Source: Arthrobacter sp. E3
Lineage (GTDB): Bacteria > Actinomycetota > Actinomycetes > Actinomycetales > Micrococcaceae
DNA length: 64,000 nt
Assembly (NCBI RefSeq): GCF_017353415.1
Contig: NZ_JAFMPX010000009.1
Coordinates: 1-64,000 of the forward strand
Reading direction: 5' to 3'
Shown piece after piece: positions 7,655 through 17,203 of this stretch. Each line of letters opens with the position of its first letter. Within the stretch, counting starts at the first letter, position 1. The notes under the pieces were generated by a model. It was given only the letters and a program-made list of their open reading frames with translations, was not told where the DNA came from and searched no databases. A program made the position numbers and the translations under genes.

Positions 7655-8754
7655 ACTTTGTTAGGTTCTGGTAGTGGGTCTCTTAATTTTGTTCCATGAG
7701 GAATAATTAGGTCACTGCTTTGCGGGGCGAGCTTGAGGGCTACGTTGCCCTGTTGTTTACTTCCGTGCCGCGGAAGGATCAGCGGGAGAAGTCCGGTCTT
7801 TATCTGCGCGGGTGATGCTGGATGGAGAGCGCAAATCCCTGCAGCCCATGGCCGAATGTCTGGGCATTGATCATTAGCAACTCCAGCAGTTCACGGCGTC
7901 CTCGACCTGGACGGTCGAGCCGGTCCGAGCCAAGATCGCGGGGTTGGCGATCCCGTTGCTCTCCCCGGAGGTACCGGTCATTGTCGACACTGGATTCGCA
8001 AAGGCAGGCACTTTTTCGCCCGGGGTTGCACGGCAATATTCGTAGGACGTTGGGGGTAGATCGGCAACTGCCAGATCGTCGTGTCCCTGCACGCTGCCAC
8101 CGATGCGGCGTCCTGTCCGTTGAACTGGCGGCTGTACATTCCCGCGGCCTGGGATGATGTCTGCCCGGACACGAACCACGCCGCCGACGCCGCCGACGCC
8201 GGCTACGGGGACAGCACCGCGTTCCACCAAGGTCATTTCTGAACGTGGAATCGTCTATGTTCTGGCCGTAAAAGCGGTACCTACCGCTCACCTGGCCACT
8301 GCCGTCCCGGAACCCCCGGAGTACTCCGGGCGGGGGCCCGCGGCATTCCACACAATGAGGAACACTCCCTGCCCGAGGCGTGGATGCTGGCCCAATGGTC
8401 TGTACACGAGCCGGCACCAACCGATTACTGGATCAGTGACCTGCCCGCCGACACGCCCCTGAAAACACTCGTGAAACTCGCCAAGATGCGCTGGCGGATC
8501 GAGCACGACTACCGGGAATTGAAGACCGGTTTCGGCCGGGACCACTTCGAAGGACGATCCTTCAGCAGCGTCCAACGCCACCTCACCCTTGTCACCGCAG
8601 CCCGGCCGTTTATCACCCGAAAAAAGTTCGCCACCCCAAAAGTCCAAATAGTGCCCTGAGTCTTTGCAGTGTCCTAAAAACCCTGCAGGAAATCATCATC
8701 GGCATGCTCCACCGCTACCCAGCCTGCCAGCGGACACCCCCAACCCAACAAAGT
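7655..8754 (+). mobile_element. IS701-family insertion element remnant, copy A
   Basis: About 1.1 kb ending in imperfect inverted termini: ACTTTGTTAGG on the left (7655) and CCCAACAAAGT on the right (to 8754). Outside these, AGTAGT on the left mirrors ACTACT on the right. The interior encodes fragments of an IS701-type transposase. From about 7711 to the right end it matches the element at 15238 at a constant offset of 7593 bases with only a handful of substitutions. No target-site duplication is evident. It is far shorter than the usual 1.4-1.5 kb for this family. Confidence 0.8.
7711..8659 (+). pseudogene. Degenerate IS701-type transposase
   Basis: Read in shifting frames, the segment gives ELEGYVALLFTSVPRKD, then TWTVEPVRAKIAGLAIPLL and VIVDTGFAKAGTF, and finally an intact C-terminal piece (8384-8659) with MRWRIEHDYRELKTGFGRDH. 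These are in order for an IS701-family DDE transposase. It is dead: a frameshift with TGA after LYLRG (about 7815), a TAG in place of the Gln codon after GIDH (about 7872), a stop and frameshift near 8043, and internal deletions around 8165 and 8335. The same lesions occur in copy B. Confidence 0.8.
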
Positions 8755-9118
8755 ACTACTGGGGGCTTCGACGACTTCTTTGGTGATGCTGTTGAGTTGG
8801 TTGAACTGGGCGATCGGCAAAGACGGATCAGATTCACCCAGACTCTCTCTCACTTCGCAATCCTTGCGCAGCGACGGAAAGATGTCTGCTGATGTCTCCC
8901 GGGTTGTGATGCAATGCTCATTATTCACACTGCGTGGGGCGTGTTTGGAAGCGACTTCAGACAGGTATAGTAGATTGCATTGCTGAATAGCACCGGTCTC
9001 CTCCACTCTCAGTAATGGTCTCTCTGAAAACCACAATGCACGTCCGATTCTTGGGCAAAGACCCTGATTCGTGGCGACAAAATGCTTGTTTAACCGCCCG
9101 AAAAGGACGGCTTTCTAA
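8755..9118. other. AT-richer intergenic stretch upstream of the pilus genes
   Basis: 364 bases between IS copy A and the adhesin gene. Composition is visibly lower in G+C than the flanking chromosome. TATAGT near 8965 could be a -10 element for the pilus operon but no good -35 is seen. AAAAGGA (9101-9106) is the likely ribosome binding site of the next gene. A minus-strand frame through this stretch continues into the IS and matches no family I know. Confidence 0.3.
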
Positions 9119-12070
9119 TTGCTTAAACATGAACCGAGCTGGGGTGAGGTTCGTCAGCGATCGCTGCTTCGAAATTCCCTGCATGCAGTAGTCCTCGCCC
9201 TCTGCACTGTACTCGTCTTTTCCGGGCTTAGCCTGAGCACAGCCGGCGGTGCGCGGGCGGCGTTCGCCCCCGACGGCGCCGGCTTGTACAAGGGCACGAT
9301 CGACTGGATGGAGTGGGGTACGCCCGGCGAGTCGATTCCTGCCGCGGGCAAGACGACCACCAGTACACGAACCATCGGTGGTCAGGCATTGACCAGCACT
9401 TGCACCCTCACCGGCCTCTCAGGGGAAGTGGAAGCATACCGGTCGGGTACCTGGCATGGTGACGACTTGGACGATCTCTACAACAAGGGCGGGACCGGGC
9501 TTGATAACCAGATGGTTTATGGGTTATCCAACCATCTCGATGGCAGATTGGTTGGATTCAATGTGGCGTGCAACGCCACTCTGGATGGTGTGGCGGTTCC
9601 GCTGGGTGGTCTTGTCATCGCTGATGCTGAATCCAGCGGAAGCACGGAATACATTTCCGCCAAACCGAATGATCAAAATGCGCAGTGGCGAATCATTGAA
9701 CGCTATAGGTCGCCGGGTTGTACGACGAACCTTGACGCTAAGCTGACTACTGACAAACAGCTTACTCTTCAGCCCACGGCCGCCGAGTGCCCGAGCGGAC
9801 CCATGGCTGTTGCCTACATGCAGGGCGCAAAGGCGGCCTCCATATCCCTCAAAGGTGCTGGAAAGAGTGCTGTAGCAATTGGTGTGGTCCTGCAGGCTGA
9901 TTTCGGAGATGCGCCCACCAATTACCTCTCTGCCGGGGCTCTGTTCACTCCAACATGGTCAGCCAATACTCTGAACAATCAGGAAACACTGAAGCCCGGC
10001 ACCACCACCAAAGTTTTCGATCCCACGTTCACCCTCAGCACCCCGGGACAACCAATTCCTCGACTAGGTGCCTTGACGGATTCCGATGGCACCCACCAGT
10101 TCAGTGATAACGCCGACCTTGATGATCTCACCGGCGCGGACGACGAAGATGCCATTCAACCGCCAGCAACCCCTCTGAGGGTTGCCCCTGGGGACCCCTA
10201 CACACTAAACAACGTGGCTTGCACGGGTCCTGGCTTTGTGGCTGGCTGGATCGATTGGAACCTCAATGGGGCTTTTGACACAGGCGAGAAATCGGCAGTT
10301 GTGCAATGCACAGGCACCAAAGTTAATCTCGTTTGGACCGTACCCGCGGATGTCAAGAACACCCCGGGTCAGACCACGTCATTTCTGCGCCTGCGCATTG
10401 CCACAGATGCGGCCGGAGTCGCCTCGCCCATTGGCATGTCCACCTCAGGTGAAGTCGAAGACCACCCTGTACGCATCAGCACCAGCAATTTAAGTCTCCA
10501 AAAGAACATCAAGGCCCGCGTTGCTCCAACGGATCAATTCACCCTGTCCGTGACTGCTGCAGATTTCATCCGCCAATCCGTGTCAACAACGGGTTCAACG
10601 ACCGAGATCCAAGAGAAAATGATTGGTCCCTTCACTACGACCAAAAACAAAATTTATACTCTCAAGGAAGTTGCGACCGGCAGCCCGCTCACACCCTTGA
10701 GCGAATACGACACGAGCATTCAATGCACCGGCACGTACGCTGACGGCAGCCTTGCCCCTGTGACCGCAGCAGTCCTCGGAGTCCAGGGAGAAGCCACCAT
10801 CACGATGCCTGATCCTTCCCCCACCCTCGGGGCACAATCCATCGTCTGCACCTTCATCAACACCCCCAAACCGGCCACCCTGAGCGTGACGGCGTCCTGG
10901 GTGGTCAACGGCACGACCTACGCAAATGGTGCACAGCCGGCAGGAATTCAAGCACAACTGACGCTGGCTGGTGCAAACCAGGCCTGGAATACGCCAAAAT
11001 CTGGGTATGCCGCAGGTCAGAAGGTCGCGATTAGCGAGTCCATGAGCATTGCTGCTGCCATGCCCGGGTGCACTCTCGAGAAGGCTCGTGTCACCTCGCT
11101 CAACGGTGCAGGCACTGATGTGGCACTGTCTTCTTACGTGCAGACGTTGAAGGCGGGTGCGAATACGGCCACGGTGACGAACACCGTCACGTGCACCACG
11201 AATCTCACACTGGTGAAAGAAGTCGTGGGAGGTACCGTGCAACCAAACGCGTGGACACTTGCTGGTTACCCCAGCTCTGGCTCTGCCGTGGTTCAAGGCA
11301 CCACCGGCGTCACCGCCAAAGTCACCGCCGGAGTTTCGCTGCAGTTGGGCGAATCGGGCGGGTCGGCTCTCTACGTGCAGGATGATTCACGTACCCCGGA
11401 AGAACGAACACAAGCCCCACGTTCGACCGGTTCGTGGGCTTGTTCTGCCGTTGATGGGCTCAAAAACCCCGTCGCGGGTGTCGTGACTGGGCGCATGGGA
11501 ACAAACGGAACCATCACACCGGCTTTGGGATCCAACACCACGTGCACAGCCACCAACCGGACTGCGGAGCTCACGATCTTGAAAAAGGTTGAGAATGTCA
11601 ACGGCACAGGGACCGGCGAGCCTAAGGATTGGAACTTGACGGCCACACCGGCAAGCGGCATACCCGGGTTGCTGCCCACTACCAAGCAAGGGTCAAAGCT
11701 GAAGAGTCCGGTGAATACTTTCAATGTTCGGCCCGGTCAAGGGTACCTGCTCTCTGAAGACAGGACATTGGGCGGGTACGTGCAGGTGGGGCTGGAACGC
11801 TTCACCGGCAGCGACCCCACTCTTGCCAGCGAAATTGAGTCAGACGCCAACTGGACATCCGTACCCGCCGCAACAGCCATCACTGTTGACGCAGGAAAGA
11901 ACGCGGTCTACCGGTTCGTCAATCGCGACGCCAAACGGTTCGATCTTCCACTCACCGGCGGCAGCGGAACCACGGGTTTCCTCCTGGTTGGTGGATTCGC
12001 CGCAAGCCTTTCACTCGGCGCGGTCCTCTTCATTTCTCTTCGTCGACGCGCCTCTAAAAAACTTCCGTAA
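9119..12070 (+). CDS. LPXTG-anchored surface adhesin, probable pilus tip or accessory pilin
   Basis: 983 residues. An N-terminal signal peptide (VVLALCTVLVFSGLSLST, cleavage near GARAAF) is followed by a CshA-type N-terminal domain, a GEVED-type domain at about 265-455 (DFGDAPTNYL through GEVEDHPVRI), several prealbumin/SpaA-like beta domains, and a C-terminal sorting signal: LPLTG at 943-947, a hydrophobic helix and a basic tail. It would be exported by Sec and joined by the sortase encoded two genes on to pilus or peptidoglycan. TTG 9119 is the only plausible start, with AAAGGA 12 bases before it. It heads the three-gene pilus set, and its codon use is less GC-rich than that of the surrounding chromosome. 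Confidence 0.88.
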   Translation: MLKHEPSWGEVRQRSLLRNSLHAVVLALCTVLVFSGLSLSTAGGARAAFAPDGAGLYKGTIDWMEWGTPGESIPAAGKTTTSTRTIGGQALTSTCTLTGLSGEVEAYRSGTWHGDDLDDLYNKGGTGLDNQMVYGLSNHLDGRLVGFNVACNATLDGVAVPLGGLVIADAESSGSTEYISAKPNDQNAQWRIIERYRSPGCTTNLDAKLTTDKQLTLQPTAAECPSGPMAVAYMQGAKAASISLKGAGKSAVAIGVVLQADFGDAPTNYLSAGALFTPTWSANTLNNQETLKPGTTTKVFDPTFTLSTPGQPIPRLGALTDSDGTHQFSDNADLDDLTGADDEDAIQPPATPLRVAPGDPYTLNNVACTGPGFVAGWIDWNLNGAFDTGEKSAVVQCTGTKVNLVWTVPADVKNTPGQTTSFLRLRIATDAAGVASPIGMSTSGEVEDHPVRISTSNLSLQKNIKARVAPTDQFTLSVTAADFIRQSVSTTGSTTEIQEKMIGPFTTTKNKIYTLKEVATGSPLTPLSEYDTSIQCTGTYADGSLAPVTAAVLGVQGEATITMPDPSPTLGAQSIVCTFINTPKPATLSVTASWVVNGTTYANGAQPAGIQAQLTLAGANQAWNTPKSGYAAGQKVAISESMSIAAAMPGCTLEKARVTSLNGAGTDVALSSYVQTLKAGANTATVTNTVTCTTNLTLVKEVVGGTVQPNAWTLAGYPSSGSAVVQGTTGVTAKVTAGVSLQLGESGGSALYVQDDSRTPEERTQAPRSTGSWACSAVDGLKNPVAGVVTGRMGTNGTITPALGSNTTCTATNRTAELTILKKVENVNGTGTGEPKDWNLTATPASGIPGLLPTTKQGSKLKSPVNTFNVRPGQGYLLSEDRTLGGYVQVGLERFTGSDPTLASEIESDANWTSVPAATAITVDAGKNAVYRFVNRDAKRFDLPLTGGSGTTGFLLVGGFAASLSLGAVLFISLRRRASKKLP

Positions 12071-12142
12071 ACATCCGCTGGCGGGGTCTCTGCCACGGGT
12101 GCCGAGCAATTGCATATCAACACAGAAAAAGAAAGTGACACT

Positions 12143-13552
12143 ATGTCCTCCAACCATCGCCCTACTCAGCCGGCCCGCCTACGCCGCCTTGCCGCGTCCT
12201 TCGGTATTCTTGCAGTAGGCGCCGCTTTGGCCCTCGGCAGCGCCGTCCCGGCTTCAGCCGCACCGAACATTGACCCTGCCGCCGTGGGATCAATCACCGT
12301 TCACAAGCTCCAAGAACCTGTTGCACCCACCGGTGATGCCCACGATGGGTCGGAGGTGGACACCTCCGGCTTGACGCCTATCAACGGCATTACCTTCACC
12401 GCTGAACAGGTCAACATTGACCTCAAGGATTCCACCCAGTGGCAGGGGTTGGAGAGCTACACGGTTTCCCAAGCCCAAAGTAACCTGGGTGGTGTGTCCG
12501 AGACGGCGGTAACAGGCGCAGATGGTGTGATGGGCGAGGCTAAATTTGAAGCCCTTCCGGTTGGTCTCTACTTGCTCACCGAAACCAACACGGGCTCGAA
12601 CGGTATCTCGTTCGAGGGTGTCCCTTTCCTGGTGACCATCCCCCTAGCCCTGGGCAATGACTGGAACTACAACGTTCACGTCTACCCGAAAGACACCGTC
12701 TCGACCTTGGCCAAGACCGTCGATGACTCAGCTGCACATGTTATTGGTGATCCGATCGTCTTCGCTCTCATGGGCCAGGTTCCCTCACTGCCAGCCGAAG
12801 ATGAACTCAAAGCGTACGGAATCATTGACACTTTGGATCCGCGCCTGAGCTACCAAAATGCGACAGTGGCTGTAGCCGACGTCGCGCTGGTTCCTGCGGA
12901 CTATGTGATCGCTTCCACTCCTACATTCTCTGTTAAATTCACTGCCCCCGGTCTCGCCAAGCTCAAATTGGCGCAGGGCAAGGCTGTTACTGTCACGGTA
13001 AACACCACCATCAACGCTCTGGGCAGTGGCGCCATCACGAACCAGGCACAGGTTTTCATCAACACTCCTGAAAACGTTTTCGATTCCAATACGGTGACGA
13101 CCTCATGGGGTGCAATGAAGGTGCTCAAGCATGCAGAGGGTGAGCAGTCCAAGGTCCTCTCAGGTGCCGTGTTCGAGATTTATGCACTTGATAGTTCTGA
13201 TGTACGAATCCCGGGAGCACTGAAGAATGTGTCTGGTACAGGCACCACGTTCACCACACTTCAGGACGGAACCTTCCAAGTTGATGGCTTGAAGGCCGGT
13301 AATTACGAACTCGTGGAGACCAAGGCGCCTTTGGGTTTCAAGCTGGACAGCACACCCCGGAAGGTCACCATCGAGGCCGGAAATTTGGCTGATGCCACAG
13401 TGACATCGGTTGAAAACGAGCAGGTTCCCGCCTTCCAGCTGCCGCTCACAGGTAGCACCGGCATCAGCTTGTTCATTGGTGGCGGTCTGGTTCTCATCGT
13501 TGGTGGCGTGCTGTTGGCTGTCATCCGCAAGCGCCGCGCACAGCGAGCATAA
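12143..13552 (+). CDS. SpaH/EbpB-type LPXTG major pilin
   Basis: 469 residues from ATG 12143 (MSSNHRPTQPARLRR); an upstream TTG at 12110 lacks a ribosome binding site. There is a signal peptide with cleavage near PASAAPN, an N-terminal pilin domain, the pilin motif NVHVYPKDT with Lys183 as the likely polymerising residue, an E-box (ELVETKAPLGF, Glu392) in the last Ig-like domain, and the sorting signal LPLTG at 433-437 followed by a helix and the tail RKRRAQRA. All elements needed for sortase-catalysed, lysine-linked pilus polymerisation and internal isopeptide bonds are present. It lies 72 bases after the adhesin gene. Confidence 0.92.
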   Translation: MSSNHRPTQPARLRRLAASFGILAVGAALALGSAVPASAAPNIDPAAVGSITVHKLQEPVAPTGDAHDGSEVDTSGLTPINGITFTAEQVNIDLKDSTQWQGLESYTVSQAQSNLGGVSETAVTGADGVMGEAKFEALPVGLYLLTETNTGSNGISFEGVPFLVTIPLALGNDWNYNVHVYPKDTVSTLAKTVDDSAAHVIGDPIVFALMGQVPSLPAEDELKAYGIIDTLDPRLSYQNATVAVADVALVPADYVIASTPTFSVKFTAPGLAKLKLAQGKAVTVTVNTTINALGSGAITNQAQVFINTPENVFDSNTVTTSWGAMKVLKHAEGEQSKVLSGAVFEIYALDSSDVRIPGALKNVSGTGTTFTTLQDGTFQVDGLKAGNYELVETKAPLGFKLDSTPRKVTIEAGNLADATVTSVENEQVPAFQLPLTGSTGISLFIGGGLVLIVGGVLLAVIRKRRAQRA

Positions 13553-13661
13553 GACAGGTAAAGACAAGGCCTAAACAACCTTGCTGGACTACCATGAATG
13601 ATCACGCTGCGCCAAGCACAGCTGCACTATCGAGCGAGAAAGGACATGCGCGTTCAGCGTC

Positions 13662-14591
13662 ATGACATTTTCCGCATCACCATCGACGCGTCGGCGTGGA
13701 GCCGACCAGGCTCCACGCCGACGCGTCGATGCGTTGGCAGTAACCATTGCCGGCCTGCTCTTGCTAGGAGCCAGCATCATGCTGTATCCATCCGCCGCCA
13801 GTTGGTTTGCCGCCGTGCTGCAAGGGCAAAACACCGGGCGATACGACGAAGGCATTGCCTCAATGTCCAACGACCATCGGGCCCGAGAGCTCCAAGCAGC
13901 CAAGGAATACAACCAATCCCTGGCCGATGGCAGCCGGATTGTCGACCCCTTCGCGGCCATCCAAGAGACAACCATAAAAACTGCCGATCCATACTGGGAC
14001 CTTTTGGATCCTGTCGGTGACGGCCTCATGGCACGGATCACCATCCCATCCCTAAACCTGAATCTCCCCATCTACCACGGCACAGGCCGCGATGTGCTGC
14101 TTAAAGGTGTTGGTCACCTCCAAGGCACCGCACTCCCCGTCGGCGGGATAGGCACCCACGCCGTGGTGACCGGCCACCGTGGGTTGCCACACGCCACATT
14201 GTTCACCCACCTGGACAAAATGAAGGTAGGGGACACCATTAACGTTGATTCCTATGGCCAAAAATCCGCATATGTGGTGACCGACGTTTCAGTGGTGCTG
14301 CCAAACGAAACCGAGTCCCTCCGCCCTGAAAACAGACGAGATCTCCTGACCCTGGTCACGTGCACTCCTGTTGGTATTAACACTCACAGGATTCTCGTTA
14401 CCGCTGAACGCTCCCTCGCGGTGGATGCTAAAATCCCAATCGAAGTCAATGCGGTAGGTTTTCCCTGGTGGGCACTAATCTGGATCAGCATCGTGATCCT
14501 CGGCAGCGTGTATGTCATCCGCACCCGCGCCACCCCGGACGAATCTTCAGAACCCCGGATGGCTCCCGCGGACCAGTCCTCAACACTATGA
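13662..14591 (+). CDS. Class C (pilin-polymerising) sortase
   Basis: 309 residues. An N-terminal helix (LAVTIAGLLLLGASIML), a lid segment containing DPYWDLLDP, the sortase barrel with His172 (TGHRGLP), Cys234 (TLVTCTPVG) and Arg243 (THRILVTAE), and a C-terminal helix (WWALIWISIVILGSVYVI) match class C sortases that polymerise pilins. The start is uncertain: ATG 13662 is in frame but AAAGGA lies 17 bases upstream, whereas that site is ideally placed for ATG 13646, which is out of frame. A perfect 22-base inverted repeat (13681-13731) lies inside the first 25 codons; TTG 13734 just after it is another possible start. The catalytic body is intact. Confidence 0.88.
   Translation: MTFSASPSTRRRGADQAPRRRVDALAVTIAGLLLLGASIMLYPSAASWFAAVLQGQNTGRYDEGIASMSNDHRARELQAAKEYNQSLADGSRIVDPFAAIQETTIKTADPYWDLLDPVGDGLMARITIPSLNLNLPIYHGTGRDVLLKGVGHLQGTALPVGGIGTHAVVTGHRGLPHATLFTHLDKMKVGDTINVDSYGQKSAYVVTDVSVVLPNETESLRPENRRDLLTLVTCTPVGINTHRILVTAERSLAVDAKIPIEVNAVGFPWWALIWISIVILGSVYVIRTRATPDESSEPRMAPADQSSTL
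13681..13731. repeat. Perfect 22-base inverted repeat at the 5' end of the sortase gene
   Basis: Bases 13681-13702 and 13710-13731 are exactly complementary around a 7-base loop (CGACCAG). The arms contain CGACGCGTCGG and CCACGCC. In mRNA this forms a strong GC-rich hairpin beginning 19 bases after the ATG at 13662, likely to hamper translation or mark a rearrangement. In protein it gives the mirrored RRRGADQAPRRR region. Confidence 0.9.
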
Positions 14592-15237
14592 TCAAGAGCG
14601 TCCCTCTGATGAGGACCACACTGGATCAGTTCGGGCACTCCACCCAAGACACGCTCCCCGTCGCGCAGGAACTGCAGCCCCATGGTTTCCCCGGGCAGGT
14701 TGTTAGGAACTGCGTTATACATGACTGAGCGTATGAAGTATTCGCAACAGTACAAAGTGGATGCTGCGGAGCTGGTCCCGATCCCGGTCCGCCCGAGTAC
14801 ACCGTGTGTACTGATAACAGGATGCGGGCAGATGTTAATGAACTGGATGTGCCGGTACCGAACGGCACATCCGCAGAAGTCCACGGCTGAGGAAAAAAGA
14901 GCGACCCTGTCCGAGGCCACCACAGGCTCCGCACCGCCCAGACCAGCCAAAAGAAACAACGCCCAGAACAACGAGCCCCACCCCGCACCACCATCGACCC
15001 AGTACCCACGAGCACCTGCCGTGCCCCAAAACAGGCAACCTCCGCCACGAAAATCCGCCGTACATCAACCCGCTACTGCCATTCACTCCTATTGACGAGC
15101 TCGATCCTGGACATGGTTCCACACACAGCTGCCCTGCTTTGCCTTGGAACGCTGCAGGTCTTGTATGCAGCCCTGGACGCGGCCCTGAGCCTGCGAAACG
15201 CCAGGCAGCGTCATGTTGGGAGCAACCCGCCTAAAGG
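14592..15237. other. Non-coding stretch with a possible IS3-type remnant
   Basis: 646 bases between the sortase gene and IS copy B without a supported gene. Bases 14721-14777 read MTERMKYSQQYKVDAAELV, which resembles the first residues of IS3-family OrfA proteins, then similarity stops. The remainder (14780-15237) is rich in CCGCACC-type sequence with no motif, tRNA or hairpin that I recognise. Confidence 0.35.
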
Positions 15238-16347
15238 ACTTTGTTAGGTCTTGTGCGGAAATCCTTTAATTTTGTGCTGTTTTGTTCTATGAGGGATGAT
15301 TAGGTCACTGCTTTGCGGGGCGAGCTTGAGGGCTACGTTGCCCTGTTGTTTACTTCCGTGCCGCGGAAGGATCAGCGGGAGAAGTCCGGTCTTTATCTGC
15401 GCGGGTGATGCTGGATGGACAGCGCAAATCCCTGCAGCCCATGGCCGAATGTCTGGACATTGATCATTAGCAACTCCAGCAGTTCACGGCGTCCTCGACC
15501 TGGACGGTCGAGCCGGTCCGAGCCAAGATCGCGGGGTTGGCGATCCCGTTGCTCTCCCCGGAGGTACCGGTCATTGTCGACACTGGATTCGCAAAGGCAG
15601 GCACTTTTTCGCCCGGGGTTGCACGGCAATATTCGTAGGACGTTGGGGGTAGATCGGCAACTGCCAGATCGTCGTTTCCCTGCACGCTGCCACCGATGCG
15701 GCGTCCTGTCCGTTGAACTGGCGGCTGTACATTCCCGCGGCCTGGGATGATGTCTGCCCGGACACGAACCAGGCCGCCAACGCCGCCGACGCCGGCTACG
15801 GGGACAGCACCGCGTTCCACCAAGGTCATTTCTGAACGTGGAATCGTCTATGTTCTGGCCGTAAAAGCGGTACCTACCGCTCACCTGGCCACTGCCGTCC
15901 CGGAACCCCCGGAGTACTCCGGGCGGGGGCCCGCGGCATTCCACACAATGAGGAACACTCCCTGCCCGAGGCGTGGATGCTGGCCCAATGGTCTGTACAC
16001 GAGCCGGCACCAACCGATTACTGGATCAGTGACCTGCCCGCCGACACGCCCCTGAAAACACTCGTGAAACTCGCCAAGATGCGCTGGCGGATCGAGCACG
16101 ACTACCGGGAATTGAAGACCGGTTTCGGCCGGGACCACTTCGAAGGACGATCCTTCAGCGGCGTCCAACGCCACCTCACCCTTGTCACCGCAGCCCGGAC
16201 GTTTATCACCCGAAAAAAGTTCGCCACCCCAAAAGTCCAAATAGTGCCCTGAGTCTTTGCAGCGTCCTAAAAACCCTGCAGGAAATCATCATCGGCATGC
16301 TCCACCGCTACCCAGCCTGCCAGCGGACACCCCCAACCCAACAAAGT
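15238..16347 (+). mobile_element. IS701-family insertion element remnant, copy B
   Basis: About 1.1 kb in the same orientation as copy A, ending in ACTTTGTTAGG (15238) and CCCAACAAAGT (16347). The interior is nearly identical to copy A, but the first 65 bases differ and are 10 bases longer. Its right end stops four bases before the stop codon of the epimerase-like gene. No target duplication is evident. Confidence 0.8.
15304..16252 (+). pseudogene. Degenerate IS701-type transposase, second copy
   Basis: The same wrecked transposase as at 7711-8659, with the same frameshifts, stop codons and internal deletions. The readable C-terminal piece is 15977-16252 (MRWRIEHDYRELKTGFGRDH). Differences from copy A are scattered single bases, for example G to C at 15420, G to T at 15676 and A to G at 16160. 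It cannot encode a working enzyme. Confidence 0.8.
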
Positions 16348-16351
16348 TTTA

Positions 16352-17203
16352 CTAGGCGTGGCGGACTCCCCTTCCATCAAGAACGGCGGCATAGCCTTCG
16401 CGGTAGGTGGGGTAGGAAAACACGAATCCGGACTCCCGGAGCCGGTTGTTGTTGCAGCGTTTGCCGCGGCTCCCCTGCGCACGCGAGGAATCGTGGGTAA
16501 CTTCCGGCACAGGCAGGTCAAGGCTGCGTGCCAAGAATTCAACGACGTCGCGACGATCGGTCGGGAGGTCATCGACGCCGATATATACAGTGTCAGGCCA
16601 ATTCTGCGTGGTCATGAGGTGCACGATGGCTGCTGCAGCATCGTCACGATGGATCCGACTAGTGAATTCAGGCTCAGCTGATATCGTCGCGACCCCCTGA
16701 CGTACACGATCAATTTCCCGAGTACGCCCTGGCCCGTAGATGCCCCCAAGGCGCAGGATGGTCGCCTCGGGAATCAGCCGGAGCAACGTCTCCTCGGCTT
16801 CGAGCAGCACGACTGCCGTCGCTGAGGTGGGTTCGGTCGGAGTGCTCTCGTCGACCCAGGATCCGTCGTCAACACCGTAGACCGCCGTCGATGACACATA
16901 CAGCACTCGCGGTGGCACAGCGCAGTCATTCCGGATGGCAGCGGCAACACGCAGAACGCTCTCGACATATGCCGCTCGATAACCATCTGCGCTCCGCTCA
17001 TCAGGGCTCATGGCAATCACCACGATGGTGGTGTCCGCCGGCAGTGTCGGCACTTCGGTGGACAGATCAACCGCCTGTCCTTCGATTTCGGATGGCAGTT
17101 TCTCCGCTGAGCGCCGAAGTCCCATCACCCGATGGCCCAGAGCAGCGAACCGCAGCCCGGTTTCGGTTCCAAGGTCACCACAGCCGGCGATCACAACACT
17201 CAT
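16352..17203 (-). CDS. NAD(P)-dependent epimerase/dehydratase-like oxidoreductase (SDR superfamily)
   Basis: 283 residues from ATG 17201-17203, preceded by GAGGAG. The N-terminal Rossmann turn reads VVIAGCGDLGTETGLRFAALGH; YVSSTAVYG marks the extended-SDR active-site strand and RLGGIYGPGR the substrate region, so this belongs with YeeZ-like sugar-nucleotide epimerase relatives. Its substrate cannot be predicted. The usual catalytic YxxxK is not evident (the region reads TSATAVVLLEAEE), so it may be a binding or sensor protein rather than an active epimerase. IS copy B abuts the stop codon TAG (16352-16354). It lies downstream of the GAF regulator on the same strand, 306 bases away. Confidence 0.8.
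   Translation of the reverse strand: MSVVIAGCGDLGTETGLRFAALGHRVMGLRRSAEKLPSEIEGQAVDLSTEVPTLPADTTIVVIAMSPDERSADGYRAAYVESVLRVAAAIRNDCAVPPRVLYVSSTAVYGVDDGSWVDESTPTEPTSATAVVLLEAEETLLRLIPEATILRLGGIYGPGRTREIDRVRQGVATISAEPEFTSRIHRDDAAAAIVHLMTTQNWPDTVYIGVDDLPTDRRDVVEFLARSLDLPVPEVTHDSSRAQGSRGKRCNNNRLRESGFVFSYPTYREGYAAVLDGRGVRHA

Noticed and set aside
8674-9036. 120-codon minus-strand frame running from the pilus leader into IS copy A
   Set aside because: Its last third lies inside the insertion element and the rest matches no family; there is no good ribosome binding site, so it is at most a relic.
7655-16347. Active composite transposon carrying the pilus genes
   Set aside because: Both transposase copies are destroyed by the same stops and deletions and no flanking target duplication was found; recombination, not transposition, is the more likely present activity.
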